Source of the DNA: Streptomyces sp. NBC_01244
GTDB taxonomy: Bacteria; Actinomycetota; Actinomycetes; Streptomycetales; Streptomycetaceae
Direction: 5' to 3'
Assembly (NCBI RefSeq): GCF_035987325.1
Contig: NZ_CP108488.1
Span: forward strand, 8,556,001 to 8,620,000
Length of the DNA: 64,000 bases
The number at the start of each line of letters is the position of its first letter. Position 1 is the first letter of the stretch. The translations under genes were made by a program, and so were the position numbers. Shown piece after piece: positions 28,111-36,531 of this stretch. The notes beneath the pieces are model-generated. The model was not told the DNA's origin. It searched no databases and saw only the letters and a program-made list of their open reading frames with translations.

Positions 28111-28381
28111 TTGTACCCCCTTGATGGCATCCAGTGCCACTGCCAGAGTCGGTCCTGCGGCCAGCCGGTACCGGTAGCCGGAACGGACCCCGGGTCGCCG
28201 ATCAATGCCCTGATTTCGGTGATCCGGCCATCCCGCTTCCGGTAGATCGGCAGCATTGCTCAGCTCCGCCCCCCGTAGGCGGTCCGGCGGCCGCATCTCG
28301 CACTCAGGCACAGAGTGCCACCACCTGGGCTTCGGTCCAGGGCATTGGCAAGACAAGCGACGGATGGAAACGGTGACGGTC

Positions 28382-29683
28382 ATGGCAGAGGCGAACACGA
28401 CGATGACGGCGGCGACGGCGGCGGCCGAGCAGCTGAAGCAGCGGTGGGCGGACGACCCGCGGTGGGCGGGCATCGAGCGGACGTACACCGCCGAGGACGT
28501 GGTCCGGCTGTCCGGGAGCGTCCGAGAGGAGCACACCCTGGCCCGGCGAGGAGCGGAGCGCCTGTGGCGGCAGCTCCACGAGCAGGACTACATCCACGCG
28601 CTGGGCGCGCTGACCGGCGGCCAGGCGGTCCAGCAGGTGCGGGCCGGCCTGCAGGCGATCTACCTGTCCGGCTGGCAGGTGGCCGCCGACGCCAACCAGG
28701 CCGGGCACACCTACCCGGACCAGAGCCTGTACCCGGTGAACTCCGTTCCCCAGGTGGTCCGCCGGATCAACAACGCGCTGCTGCGCGCCGACCAGATCGC
28801 CACGGCCGAAGGCGGCTCCGACACCACGGACTGGCTGGCCCCGATCGTCGCGGACGCCGAGGCCGGCTTCGGCGGACCGCTGAACGCCTTCGAGCTGACG
28901 AAGGCGATGATCGCGGCCGGCGCCGCGGGCATCCACTACGAGGACCAGCTCGCCTCGGAGAAGAAGTGCGGCCACCTCGGCGGCAAGGTCCTCGTCCCCA
29001 CCTCGCAGCACATCCGCACCCTCAACGCGGCGCGCCTCGCCGCCGACATCGCCGGCACGCCGACCCTGATCATCGCCCGCACCGACGCCCTGGCAGCGAA
29101 CCTGATCACCAGCGACGTCGACGAGCGCGACGCCCGGTTCGTGACGGGCGAGCGCACGGCGGAGGGCTTCTACCGCGTGCAGAACGGCACGGCCCCGGTG
29201 ATCGCCCGTGGCCTTGCCTACGCCCCGTACGCCGACCTCATCTGGGTCGAGACCGGCACCCCGGACCTGGAGCAGGCCCGCGAGTTCGCCGAGGCGATCC
29301 ACGCGCAGTACCCGGACCAGATGCTGGCCTACAACTGCTCGCCGTCCTTCAACTGGAAGGCAGCACTGGACGACGATCAGATCGCCAAGTTCCAGCGCGA
29401 GCTGGGCGCGATGGGCTACCGCTTCCAGTTCATCACCCTGGCAGGCTTCCACTCCCTCAACCACGGCATGTTCGACCTGGCCCGCGGCTACGCCGAGCAC
29501 GGCATGACCGCGTACGTCGACCTCCAGGAGCGGGAGTTCGCCGCACAGGCGCAGGGCTTCACCGCGGTCAAGCACCAGCGCGAGGTCGGCACGGGCTACT
29601 TCGACCTCGTCTCCACCGCCGTCAACCCCGCCTCCTCCACCACCGCGCTGGCCGGCTCCACCGAGGAAGAGCAGTTCCACTAG
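28382..29683 (+). CDS. aceA: Isocitrate lyase
   Basis: 433-aa glyoxylate-cycle enzyme splitting isocitrate into glyoxylate and succinate. The catalytic-loop signature [17 protein letters not shown], the metal/substrate region [17 protein letters not shown] and [10 protein letters not shown] are all present. Start chosen at the ATG at 28382 (MAEANTT), which matches usual actinomycete starts; ATG 28364 would add six residues. 37 bp before aceB, so co-transcribed. Confidence 0.95.
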   Translation: MAEANTTMTAATAAAEQLKQRWADDPRWAGIERTYTAEDVVRLSGSVREEHTLARRGAERLWRQLHEQDYIHALGALTGGQAVQQVRAGLQAIYLSGWQVAADANQAGHTYPDQSLYPVNSVPQVVRRINNALLRADQIATAEGGSDTTDWLAPIVADAEAGFGGPLNAFELTKAMIAAGAAGIHYEDQLASEKKCGHLGGKVLVPTSQHIRTLNAARLAADIAGTPTLIIARTDALAANLITSDVDERDARFVTGERTAEGFYRVQNGTAPVIARGLAYAPYADLIWVETGTPDLEQAREFAEAIHAQYPDQMLAYNCSPSFNWKAALDDDQIAKFQRELGAMGYRFQFITLAGFHSLNHGMFDLARGYAEHGMTAYVDLQEREFAAQAQGFTAVKHQREVGTGYFDLVSTAVNPASSTTALAGSTEEEQFH

Positions 29684-29720
29684 CCCCCGCCCCCCGCCCC
29701 CCGCCGAGGAGAAGATCCGC

Positions 29721-31325
29721 ATGTCACTCAAGCCCCTGATCAGCAGTGTCCAGGTCCTCGGTGTGCCGGGTGAGCGCCACGAGGAGATCCTGACGCCCCC
29801 GGCCCTGGAGTTCATCGGCCGGCTCGACGCGGCGTTCGCCGACCGCCGCCTCGACATCCTCAAGGAGCGGCGCCGCCGCTCCGCCCACCTGGCCGACGGG
29901 AAGCAGCTCGTCTTCCCGCTCGCCACGCGAGCCGTACGCGACGACTCCCACTGGCGGGTCGCACCTCAGGGCCCCGGGCTCACCGACCGCCGGGTGGAGA
30001 TCACCGGGCCGCCCGAACGCCGCATGACGGTCAACGCCCTGAACTCCGGCGCCCGGGTGTGGATGGCGGACTTCGAGGACGCCACCGCGCCCACCTGGGA
30101 CAACGTCATAGGAGGCCAGCTGAACCTGCTCGACGCCATCGAGCGGCGCATCGACTTCACCACGGCGGAGGGCAAGGAGTACCGCCTCGGCGAGAACCTC
30201 GCCACGATCATGGTCCGTCCGCGCGGCTGGCACCTCACCGAGGAGCACCTGGCGATCGACGGCCGGCCCGTCTCGGCGTCGCTCGTCGACTTCGGCCTGT
30301 ACTTCTTCCACTGCGCACAGCGGCAGATCGACGCCGGGCACGGCCCGTACTTCTACCTCCCCAAGCTGGAGAACGCGTACGAAGCACGGCTGTGGAACGA
30401 CGTCTTCGTCCTCGCCCAGGACCTGCTCGGCATTGCGCGCGGCACCGTCCGGGCCACCGTCCTGATCGAGACGATCACCGCCGCGTTCGAGATGGAGGAG
30501 ATCCTCTACGAACTGCGCGAGCACAGCGCCGGACTGAACGCGGGCCGCTGGGACTACCTCTTCAGCCTCATCAAGACCTTCGGCCACCGCACCGACTTCC
30601 AGCTCCCCGACCGGGCCGCCGTCACCATGACGGCCCCCTTCATGCGCGCCTACACGGAGCTGCTCGTCCGCACCTGCCACCGGCGCGGGGCCCACGCCAT
30701 CGGCGGCATGGCCGCCCACGTCCCCAGCAAGGACACCGCAGCCAACTCCGCCGCGCTCGCGAAGGTCCGCCTCGACAAGGAGCGGGAGGCGGAAGACGGC
30801 TTCGACGGCTCCTGGGTCGCCCATCCCGGGCTCGTACGCGTCTGCCGCGAGGTCTTCGACAACGTCCTGGGAGAACGCCCGAACCAGCTGGACCGGACCC
30901 GTGAGGACGTCGACATCGCGGCCGCCGACCTCCTGTCCGTCCGCCGGATCGCCGCCCCGCCGACCTCGGAAGGCGTCCGCTCCAACGTGGCAGTGGCGCT
31001 GCGCTACTTCGACGCCTGGCTGCGCGGCAGCGGGGCGGTTGCCCTGAACGGGCTGATGGAGGACGCCGCCACCGCCGAGATCGCCCGCGTCCAGATCTGG
31101 CAGTGGCTCCGCCACGACCGGGTGGACCGGCGGACGGTCATCGACCTCCTCGACGCCGAATGCGCCGCCCTGGAGGCCGAGGACCCGCAGGCACTCGCCC
31201 TCGAAGCCAGGGAGGTCTTCGTGGACACCGCCCTCTCGATGCAGCTCCCCGCCTTCTTCACCCCCGAGGCCTACACCCGCCACCTCGTCCGCCGTACCTC
31301 CCTCGCCGCGCAGGTGACCGCATGA
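29721..31325 (+). CDS. aceB: Malate synthase (A type)
   Basis: 534-aa enzyme condensing glyoxylate with acetyl-CoA. Family A signatures are clear: GARVWMADFEDATAPTW, MVRPRGWHL and the GLNAGRWDYLFSLIK motif; the CoA/catalytic Asp region FDGSWVAHPGLV follows. GAGGAGAAG precedes the ATG. Follows aceA and overlaps the 3-hydroxyacyl-CoA dehydrogenase gene by 4 nt, forming an acetate/short-chain acid assimilation operon. Confidence 0.95.
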   Translation: MSLKPLISSVQVLGVPGERHEEILTPPALEFIGRLDAAFADRRLDILKERRRRSAHLADGKQLVFPLATRAVRDDSHWRVAPQGPGLTDRRVEITGPPERRMTVNALNSGARVWMADFEDATAPTWDNVIGGQLNLLDAIERRIDFTTAEGKEYRLGENLATIMVRPRGWHLTEEHLAIDGRPVSASLVDFGLYFFHCAQRQIDAGHGPYFYLPKLENAYEARLWNDVFVLAQDLLGIARGTVRATVLIETITAAFEMEEILYELREHSAGLNAGRWDYLFSLIKTFGHRTDFQLPDRAAVTMTAPFMRAYTELLVRTCHRRGAHAIGGMAAHVPSKDTAANSAALAKVRLDKEREAEDGFDGSWVAHPGLVRVCREVFDNVLGERPNQLDRTREDVDIAAADLLSVRRIAAPPTSEGVRSNVAVALRYFDAWLRGSGAVALNGLMEDAATAEIARVQIWQWLRHDRVDRRTVIDLLDAECAALEAEDPQALALEAREVFVDTALSMQLPAFFTPEAYTRHLVRRTSLAAQVTA

Positions 31326-32206
31326 ACGCCCCCGTACGGCCGGACCGGATCCTGCGCGTCGGGGTGGTCGGCGGCGGCCGGATGGGAGCCGGAATCGCCG
31401 AGGTGTGCGCCCGCGCCGGACTGGACACCGTGGTCGCCGAGGCGGACGCGGCCGCCGCCCGGGCCGCCCGCGAGCGCGTCGCCGTCTCCCTGGAGCGCGC
31501 CGTTCAGCGGGGGAAGCTGGACCGGAGCTCCGCCGAGGACGCCCTGGCCCGGCTGGTGTTCACCGGGGACCTGGAGGACCTCGCCGACCGGCAGCTCGTC
31601 ATCGAAGCGGTGACGGAGAACCCGGAGGCCAAGACGGCGGTCTTCACCGCCCTCGACAAGATCGTGGAGGACCCCGGGGGAATCCTCGCCACCAATACCT
31701 CCGCCATCCCGATCATGCGGCTGGGCATGGCCACGGGGCGCGCGGACCGGGTGGTGGGCCTGCACTTCTTCAACCCCGTGCCCGTTCTGCCGCTCGTCGA
31801 GGTCGTGTCCTCCCTCCACACCTCGCCGGACACCCTCGCTTCCGTGGAGGCATTCGCCCGAGACACGCTGGGCAAGACCACGGTCCGTTCCCAGGACCGG
31901 GCCGGCTTCGTGGTCAACGCCCTGCTGATCCCTTATCTCCTCTCGGCCGTCCGCATGGCCGAATCGGGCTTCGCCGGCGCGACGGACGTGGACGCGGCCA
32001 TGGAAATGGGCTGCGCCCACCCGATGGGTCCGCTGAAGCTGGCGGACCTGATCGGCCTGGACACGGTCGCGGCGATCGCCGAATCGCTCTACGAGGAGTT
32101 CAAGGAACCGCTGTACGCCCCGCCCCCGTTGCTTCAGCGGATGGTGCAGGCGGGGATGCTGGGCCGCAAGAGCGGTCGCGGGTTCCACACGTACGGCCGG
32201 GTCTGA
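31322..32206 (+). CDS. 3-hydroxybutyryl-CoA dehydrogenase
   Basis: 294-aa NAD(P)-dependent 3-hydroxyacyl-CoA dehydrogenase. Dinucleotide motif GVVGGGRMGAGIAEVCARAG at the N terminus, catalytic region GLHFFNPVPVLPLVEVV and the domain hinge GFVVNALLIPYLLSAVRM. ATG overlaps the aceB stop (ATGA), an unusual operon partner that links C4 acyl oxidation to the glyoxylate cycle. Standard length. Confidence 0.93.
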   Translation: MNAPVRPDRILRVGVVGGGRMGAGIAEVCARAGLDTVVAEADAAAARAARERVAVSLERAVQRGKLDRSSAEDALARLVFTGDLEDLADRQLVIEAVTENPEAKTAVFTALDKIVEDPGGILATNTSAIPIMRLGMATGRADRVVGLHFFNPVPVLPLVEVVSSLHTSPDTLASVEAFARDTLGKTTVRSQDRAGFVVNALLIPYLLSAVRMAESGFAGATDVDAAMEMGCAHPMGPLKLADLIGLDTVAAIAESLYEEFKEPLYAPPPLLQRMVQAGMLGRKSGRGFHTYGRV

Positions 32207-32256
32207 GGGGCCCGGCAGACCTCCGGCCATGAGGGTGCGCCGGAGGCGCCCAGAGG

Positions 32257-32296
32257 CGGTGGGGGTGTGGCGAGTGGTGTCGCCGCACCCCCACCG
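32257..32296. terminator. Bidirectional terminator hairpin
   Basis: A 16-bp stem, CGGTGGGGGTGTGGCG with CGCCGCACCCCCACCG (one G:T pair), lies between the convergent dehydrogenase and DUF4430 genes. Confidence 0.75.
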
Positions 32297-32353
32297 TGCG
32301 CCCGCGCGGTCCGCGCGAAGGCGGGCAGCGCGACCGCGGGGCTGTTGTACCCG

Positions 32354-32842
32354 CTAGAAGGAGGTCCAGGTGTAGGCGACCTGGTCACCGGCCTTCAGCT
32401 TGAACTGGCAGCCGCCGACCGGGGTCGGGGTGCCGTTGACGGAGATGCTCCAGTAGGCGGAGCCGCCACCGCTGACGTTCTTGATCGTGTCGACGGAGAA
32501 GTCGTCGAACGAGGCGTACCAGGTGCCGTCCCAGGTGAAGTGCCTCTTCTTCGCGGCGTCGTCCAGTGCGGCCGTCGGGGTGGGCACGGCGCTCGGGTTG
32601 GCGCCGCCGTTCGTGCCGTCGCAGGTGTGCGTCCCGCCGGTGAGGGTGGTCACGTCGTGCCCCTTGGTCTTTATCCTCCCCTTGAACAGAAGGCCGTTGG
32701 GGCCCTGCACCGTGAGGTTGACCTTGACCGGGGCGTTCGTGTTCGGTGCCGGCTTGGCGTGGGCGACGGCGGGTGCGGTGGCGAGCGCGAGTCCCAGGGC
32801 GGCCGTCGTGACGAGGGTGCGACGGGCGAGGTTCGGGCGCAT
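32354..32842 (-). CDS. Secreted stand-alone DUF4430 protein
   Basis: 162-aa exported protein: signal peptide (residues ~1-29, TTAALGLALATAPAVAHA) followed by a single DUF4430 (transcobalamin beta-domain-like) domain with YASFDDFSVDTIKN, AYWSISVNGT and the ending GDQVAYTWTSF; two Cys are spaced to form a disulfide. No toroid, anchor or membrane helix. GAAAGG precedes ATG 32842. A cobalamin riboswitch sits in its leader, so it belongs to the same B12 regulon as the proteins at 14.0-19.8 kb. Inferred extracellular corrinoid-binding partner. Confidence 0.8.
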   Translation of the reverse strand: MRPNLARRTLVTTAALGLALATAPAVAHAKPAPNTNAPVKVNLTVQGPNGLLFKGRIKTKGHDVTTLTGGTHTCDGTNGGANPSAVPTPTAALDDAAKKRHFTWDGTWYASFDDFSVDTIKNVSGGGSAYWSISVNGTPTPVGGCQFKLKAGDQVAYTWTSF

Positions 32843-32984
32843 GGGTTGCCTTTCGGGCAGAGCGGGCGCAGCCGGGCCCCTCCGCTGCGGCATCGCCCGG
32901 CAGGACCGATCCCCGATGCGGCGGGAGCGGGCTGTGGCGAGTCGGCGACTCAAGGCTCCGCGCTGCAGTCCGTGACAGTGGGAG

Positions 32985-33110
32985 GCGGTACGAGCCGTAT
33001 GGCGGGCTATCCGACTCGGGGCGCGAAGGCGCCCCACACGGTTGCAGGTCAGCGCCGGATTCACACCGGCTTCCCCCTGGCCACACGGCGATGCAGTTGT
33101 CGCCCGGTCC
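32985..33110 (-). promoter_or_regulatory. Cobalamin riboswitch controlling the lone DUF4430 protein
   Basis: Minus strand core GGGGGAAGCCGGTGTGAATC then CGGCGCTGACCTGCAACCGT, followed by a GC hairpin (GGGGCGCCTTCGCGCCCC) and a degenerate B12 box GAGTCGGATAGCC. About 150 nt separate it from the ATG. Confidence 0.87.
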
Positions 33111-33254
33111 GACCGGGCACACGAATCGTACGGTCGTAACAACGTGGTGGCTAGTGGCCACGTTCCGGTGTCACCGGCTCCTCTCGCCGTCCACGCGGAG
33201 CTCAGGCAACGGCCGGTGCCGCGCCGGCGCGAACGCCCGCAGCCGGTAAGGCAA

Positions 33255-33438
33255 CTACACCCCGTCCGTGGGCGGGCCGGGCAGGAGGCGGCTGCGGTCG
33301 GGGCCGGCCGGGGCGTGCTGGACGGGGTCGCCGGGGTGCTGGAAGTGCACGGCGGCGGGCAGCCCGGCGCGGTAGGCGTCCAGGCCGGCCCGGCAGTACG
33401 CGACCATCGGCTCCGGCAGCCCGTCCAGGGGGTACCAG
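33255..33438 (-). pseudogene. NUDIX hydrolase, C-terminal half (split by insertion)
   Basis: Reads YPLDGLPEPMVAYCRAGLDA then AVHFQHPGDPV to a stop: the normal C-terminal end of the NUDIX protein whose N-terminal half lies at 46102-46461. Joining codon TGG (46104-46102) to TAC (33434-33432) gives DGMDWYPLDG and 180 codons including the stop with no frame change. The half gene has no start or promoter of its own. Confidence 0.85.
33434..33438. repeat. Left flanking direct repeat ACCAG
   Basis: ACCAG here and at 46101-46105 flank the insertion. A 5-bp target duplication is what Tn3-family elements make. CCAG alone (4 bp) is the minimal shared sequence, since the extra A on the right could belong to the element. 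Confidence 0.6.
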
Positions 33439-33554
33439 TTTCTCTGGGTTCGATCTGCCTGTTCGCTCGGCAGCCAGCTCTGTCTCCACAGGTCAGGACG
33501 CTGCATATTGCGATCTCCTTCTGCAACCGCGGCCGGCTCCGGTTCTGTCTCAGG

Positions 33555-33768
33555 GTCGACCGGAGCGGGGACCGCGAGCAAGAGGCGGCTGCCCATGTTC
33601 AGCCGGACCTCGCCGTACGGCTGGATGTGCATCCAGAAGAGCGGGGTCAGGGCGCGTTTGTCCTCGTCGGTGAGGACATCGGCCCATTCGGGGCGGCGAG
33701 CATGTTCTGGATCATGAGGGTGTTCACGAAGACGAGCGCCGTTTGCAGGAGATGGAGCGCGAGAAGTA
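33555..33768 (-). pseudogene. Tn3-family transposase C-terminal relic
   Basis: Minus strand frames give ALHLLQTALVFVNTLMIQ, then after a frameshift near 33690 EWADVLTDEDKRALTPLFW and PYGEVRLNMGSRL. This is the characteristic C-terminal end of Tn3-family TnpA. About 90% of the transposase is gone. In Tn3 elements the tnpA 3' end lies close to a terminal repeat, as here (~120 bp from the island edge). Confidence 0.75.
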
Positions 33769-34360
33769 CCGCAAGGAGGGTTGGTGGGCCCTGCGCTCAG
33801 CGGGCCTCAGCCGCAAGGAAGTCGAGTCGATGTACTCGCACCACAAGGGGGAGATCCTCGACAGCACCGGCGAACAGCGGCGGGCCCATCAAGCGAGCTA
33901 CGACGCCAAGGCCGCCGCGTGGGAGACCCTGAGGACCAGCCCATACGCCAGCGCGCTCGGCGTGACCGGCCATGCCCCGCAGGAGACTGGTGCGCTCGGC
34001 GAGAAGTTGGGCGAAATCCGCGAGCGCGTGGCCCAGGTCGCTCAACGGCTCGACGACTCCCACCAGCAGGACGCCGCCCGCCTGACCGGGAACGCGGTCA
34101 AGGCCGGGGAGAAGGCCGTCGAATGGAGCAGCCACCTGCGCCTCGCCCAGGCCGAGCAGGGACAGCGCGTCGAGATCGCCTCGAAGTTCCCCCGCCTCCA
34201 CCAGCAGGAGACCGCCGCCCGCACCGTCGAGCAGCAGAAGGAGCAGGCGGCCGCGGCCACCGAGCGAGCCAGAAAGCGCAGTCAGGCCGCCAACTACGAC
34301 AGCTACACCGACCACTACCTCAACGGACCAGACCTGTCCGGACCCAGCATGAGCCGGTGA
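33743..34360 (+). CDS. Hypothetical coiled-coil protein, possibly 5'-truncated
   Basis: 205-aa highly charged Ala/Gln/Glu-rich protein with long predicted helices (LGEIRERVAQVAQRLDDSHQ; EQQKEQAAAATERARKRSQ). No signal peptide, membrane segment or catalytic motif that I recognise. It begins exactly where the Tn3 transposase relic on the other strand breaks off, so its true N terminus may have been lost. It could be the tail of a plasmid mobilisation protein, but that is only a guess. Confidence 0.5.
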   Translation: MQEMEREKYRKEGWWALRSAGLSRKEVESMYSHHKGEILDSTGEQRRAHQASYDAKAAAWETLRTSPYASALGVTGHAPQETGALGEKLGEIRERVAQVAQRLDDSHQQDAARLTGNAVKAGEKAVEWSSHLRLAQAEQGQRVEIASKFPRLHQQETAARTVEQQKEQAAAATERARKRSQAANYDSYTDHYLNGPDLSGPSMSR

Positions 34361-34477
34361 CCCTCCGACCCAGTTCTGCCCCGGCCGGACACCCGGTCCG
34401 GCCGGGCAGGACGATGATGTACGCGGACACGAAGACTCTGTGACATCACCCGGGACTGGAGGCTCAGCCCCGAGGCC

Positions 34478-34660
34478 GTACGGGATGTCGCCGCGGCGGT
34501 GGAGGCGTCCCAGTTCGACGTGGTGCCCTGGGACGCCGAGGTCGAGCTCAAGGTCAGCCGGAACGTGAAGATCCTGTCCGACTACGAGGACATCGCCGGA
34601 GGTCCCGCCCCCAGCCGCCGGCGCCCCACCCCGGGGAGCTCCTCCGGCATCGGCGCCGAG
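34478..34660. repeat. Direct repeat, left copy
   Basis: ~183 bp, roughly 80% identical to 38805-38986 in the same orientation. Shared stretches include GACGCCGAGGTCGAGCTCAA and TGTCCGACTACGAGGACATC. The two copies bracket the secreted-protein/ABC-transporter cassette. Confidence 0.75.
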
Positions 34661-34759
34661 GGCGGACCTGCCGGAGAGGCCCACATGGATACGGAGCAGT
34701 GCTACGAGGCGCGCGTCGACGGGGAGGCGGTCTGGGTGGACGCCTCGGTCGGGCAATAG
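34478..34759 (+). pseudogene. Remnant of a repeated small protein gene
   Basis: The frame reads VRDVAAAVEASQFDVVPWDA, EVELKVSRNVKILSDYEDIA and runs on to a stop at 34759. The same protein segment is encoded in the right repeat copy, where it stops right after DIA. Conservation at the protein level says it was once coding. No start codon with a ribosome binding site is visible and I do not recognise the family. An in-frame start at 34499 would give 86 aa. Confidence 0.35.
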
Positions 34760-34765
34760 TGGCGG

Positions 34766-34864
34766 ATGCCGGTCACCTGTCGTACGTGTGACGCCCGTAC
34801 GGGGCTGACGCTGTACGCGCTCGGGAACGACGCGTGGATCGCGTGCTCGGACGGCTGCGGGTGA
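34766..34864 (+). CDS. Possible 32-aa zinc-ribbon-like mini-protein
   Basis: ATG 34766 opens a 32-codon frame with CRTCDA near the start and CSDGCG at the end, a CxxC...CxxxC spacing that could hold one zinc. No clear ribosome binding site, and it stands between a repeat and an AT-richer stretch. 34865-35371 shows no other gene; it probably holds the promoter of the secreted protein. Confidence 0.25.
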   Translation: MPVTCRTCDARTGLTLYALGNDAWIACSDGCG

Positions 34865-35371
34865 CGCAGGTGCTGCCCGCCGTCGTAGACGTGTAGCCGG
34901 AACGTCTCCGGCCCAGGCCGGCCGGCCTGCGGTGTCGTAGGCACTCAGGACCGTCTCGATGGCAGTCCCACAGCTTGAGCGGGCCGCTCTGGCGCACCTC
35001 CCATCCGTGGCCGTGCCTCACTGGACTTGAAACTTCCGGGACCGGCCATGCCACGGCAAGCAGTGCTCAACCTGGGTCGGGTATGCACTCTCGGCCAAAG
35101 AACCAGGGATTGGTTACAGAGAGCGCTTGCCTGGGAAGCCCCGGTTGGGGGTGGGGTGGATGGTTATCGGAGGGCCGCCTGGGGTGCGTCCTTGGGTATT
35201 TCGTAGCAACTGGTTGGAGAAATTTAAGCCATGGCGAACAGAATGTGATCATCCGGTAAGGGTTTTTCGTTGACGTTGAAACCCCCTCCGTGGAACTCTC
35301 AAGCGTTCTTGCGGGGGGTAGGAACATCGGTTCCCATGAAATTCCCCTGCTCCACTAGCAGGAGGAAAACT

Positions 35372-35743
35372 GTGAAAAGCAAAACCGCTGCGCGCTTAGC
35401 GGCCGGGTTCGTCGCGGCCTTGGCTCTCACCGCTGCTTCACCCGCCTTCGCTCTCGAGGTCAAGTATGAGGGTGAGCTCGTCACGTGGACCGAAGCCTCG
35501 GACAGCATCCTGAACCTCCGGGACCTTGGCACCAGCTACCAGGTGAAGTCGGAGTACTACCGCAACGCCAACCCCGGCTCCATGCTGACCCTCTGGAACA
35601 AGAACGGGCCTAGCGGGCCGGCCGACAACGACGGAAACCCTGGCACCGTCGAGAGCGGCCAGTACTCCACGATCTTCAAGCTGCGAGGCGTTGTCGTGCG
35701 GAACAACGCGCCGGACAGGTACACCTCCTGGGTGACTGGGTGA
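35372..35743 (+). CDS. Secreted 123-aa protein (candidate bacteriocin-like effector)
   Basis: GTG start with AGGAGG 6 nt upstream. Signal peptide ~1-29 (ARLAAGFVAALALTAASPAFA), then a ~95-residue mature part without cysteines (EVKYEGELVTWTEASDS..., ending DRYTSWVTG). Followed by a strong hairpin and then LolD-like ATPase and FtsX-like permease genes. A small secreted product with a dedicated ABC pair recalls the lactococcin-972-type arrangement, but the mature sequence does not obviously match that bacteriocin. Upstream DNA is AT-richer than the genome average. Function unknown. Confidence 0.75.
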   Translation: MKSKTAARLAAGFVAALALTAASPAFALEVKYEGELVTWTEASDSILNLRDLGTSYQVKSEYYRNANPGSMLTLWNKNGPSGPADNDGNPGTVESGQYSTIFKLRGVVVRNNAPDRYTSWVTG

Positions 35744-35772
35744 CCTTCTGACCCGTCTGGTCGCTTCTAGCC

Positions 35773-35813
35773 GGGCCGCCCGGACGGCAGGATGCCTGCC
35801 GTCCGGGCGGCCC
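35773..35813 (+). terminator. Strong hairpin between effector and transporter genes
   Basis: A perfect 19-bp stem (GGGCCGCCCGGACGGCAGG and its complement) with a 3-nt loop. It probably stops most transcription after the secreted protein, letting only some continue to the ABC genes. Confidence 0.8.
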
Positions 35814-35844
35814 CGTTCCGTGCCATGCTGCCCTGGAGTCACGC

Positions 35845-36531
35845 GTGCCCCATCCTGCCGCTTCGCCCGTCCTTCACCTCGACGATGTCACCTACTCCGT
35901 CGCCGACCGGACCTTGCTGTCCGGCGCCGGCCTGACCGTGCATTCCGGCCAGTCCGTCGCCGTGATGGGGGCTTCGGGTAGCGGGAAGTCCACCCTGCTG
36001 ACCTGCATCCTGGGACTGATACGTCCCACCTCTGGCCATATCACCGTTGCCGGACAGGACATCACCACACTCTCGCCCAGAGCCTTGACCGCACACCGCC
36101 GCCAGCACATGGGCATGGTCTTCCAGTTCGGTGAGCTCTTGCCCGAGCTCACGCCTGTCGAGAACGTGACGCTGGCTGCGCTGCTGGCCGGCGAAGCAGC
36201 GGACAGCGCCAACTCCCGAGCCCAGAGCCTCCTGGCCGATCTCGGTGTCCCCACCGCCACAGCCACCCACGCCCTGTCCGGCGGGGAGCGACAGCGCGTG
36301 GCCGTGGCCCGCGCCCTGATCAACAAGCCCAGCCTGGTGTTGGCCGACGAACCCACCGGTGCACTGGACGAAGAACAACGCGAAGCGGTGGCCGACCTCC
36401 TGTATGCCACTCCACGCGCCCACGGCTGCGCCCTGATCGTCGTTACTCACGACGCTGGGGTTGCCGCCCGTGCCGATGTCCAGCTCCGCCTCACCGGCGG
36501 GCAGCTGGTGCAGAACCAGGGAACCCGATGA
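35845..36531 (+). CDS. ABC transporter ATP-binding protein (LolD/MacB type)
   Basis: 228-aa ATPase. Walker A GASGSGKST, Q-loop FQFGELLPELT, signature LSGGERQR, Walker B LVLADEPTGALD and H-loop VTHD. The LolD/MacB class pairs with FtsX-type permeases that work mechanically or export peptides. GTG 35845 has CTGGAG upstream. Its stop overlaps the permease ATG (ATGA). Together with the permease it likely handles, or protects against, the upstream secreted protein. Confidence 0.9.
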   Translation: MPHPAASPVLHLDDVTYSVADRTLLSGAGLTVHSGQSVAVMGASGSGKSTLLTCILGLIRPTSGHITVAGQDITTLSPRALTAHRRQHMGMVFQFGELLPELTPVENVTLAALLAGEAADSANSRAQSLLADLGVPTATATHALSGGERQRVAVARALINKPSLVLADEPTGALDEEQREAVADLLYATPRAHGCALIVVTHDAGVAARADVQLRLTGGQLVQNQGTR

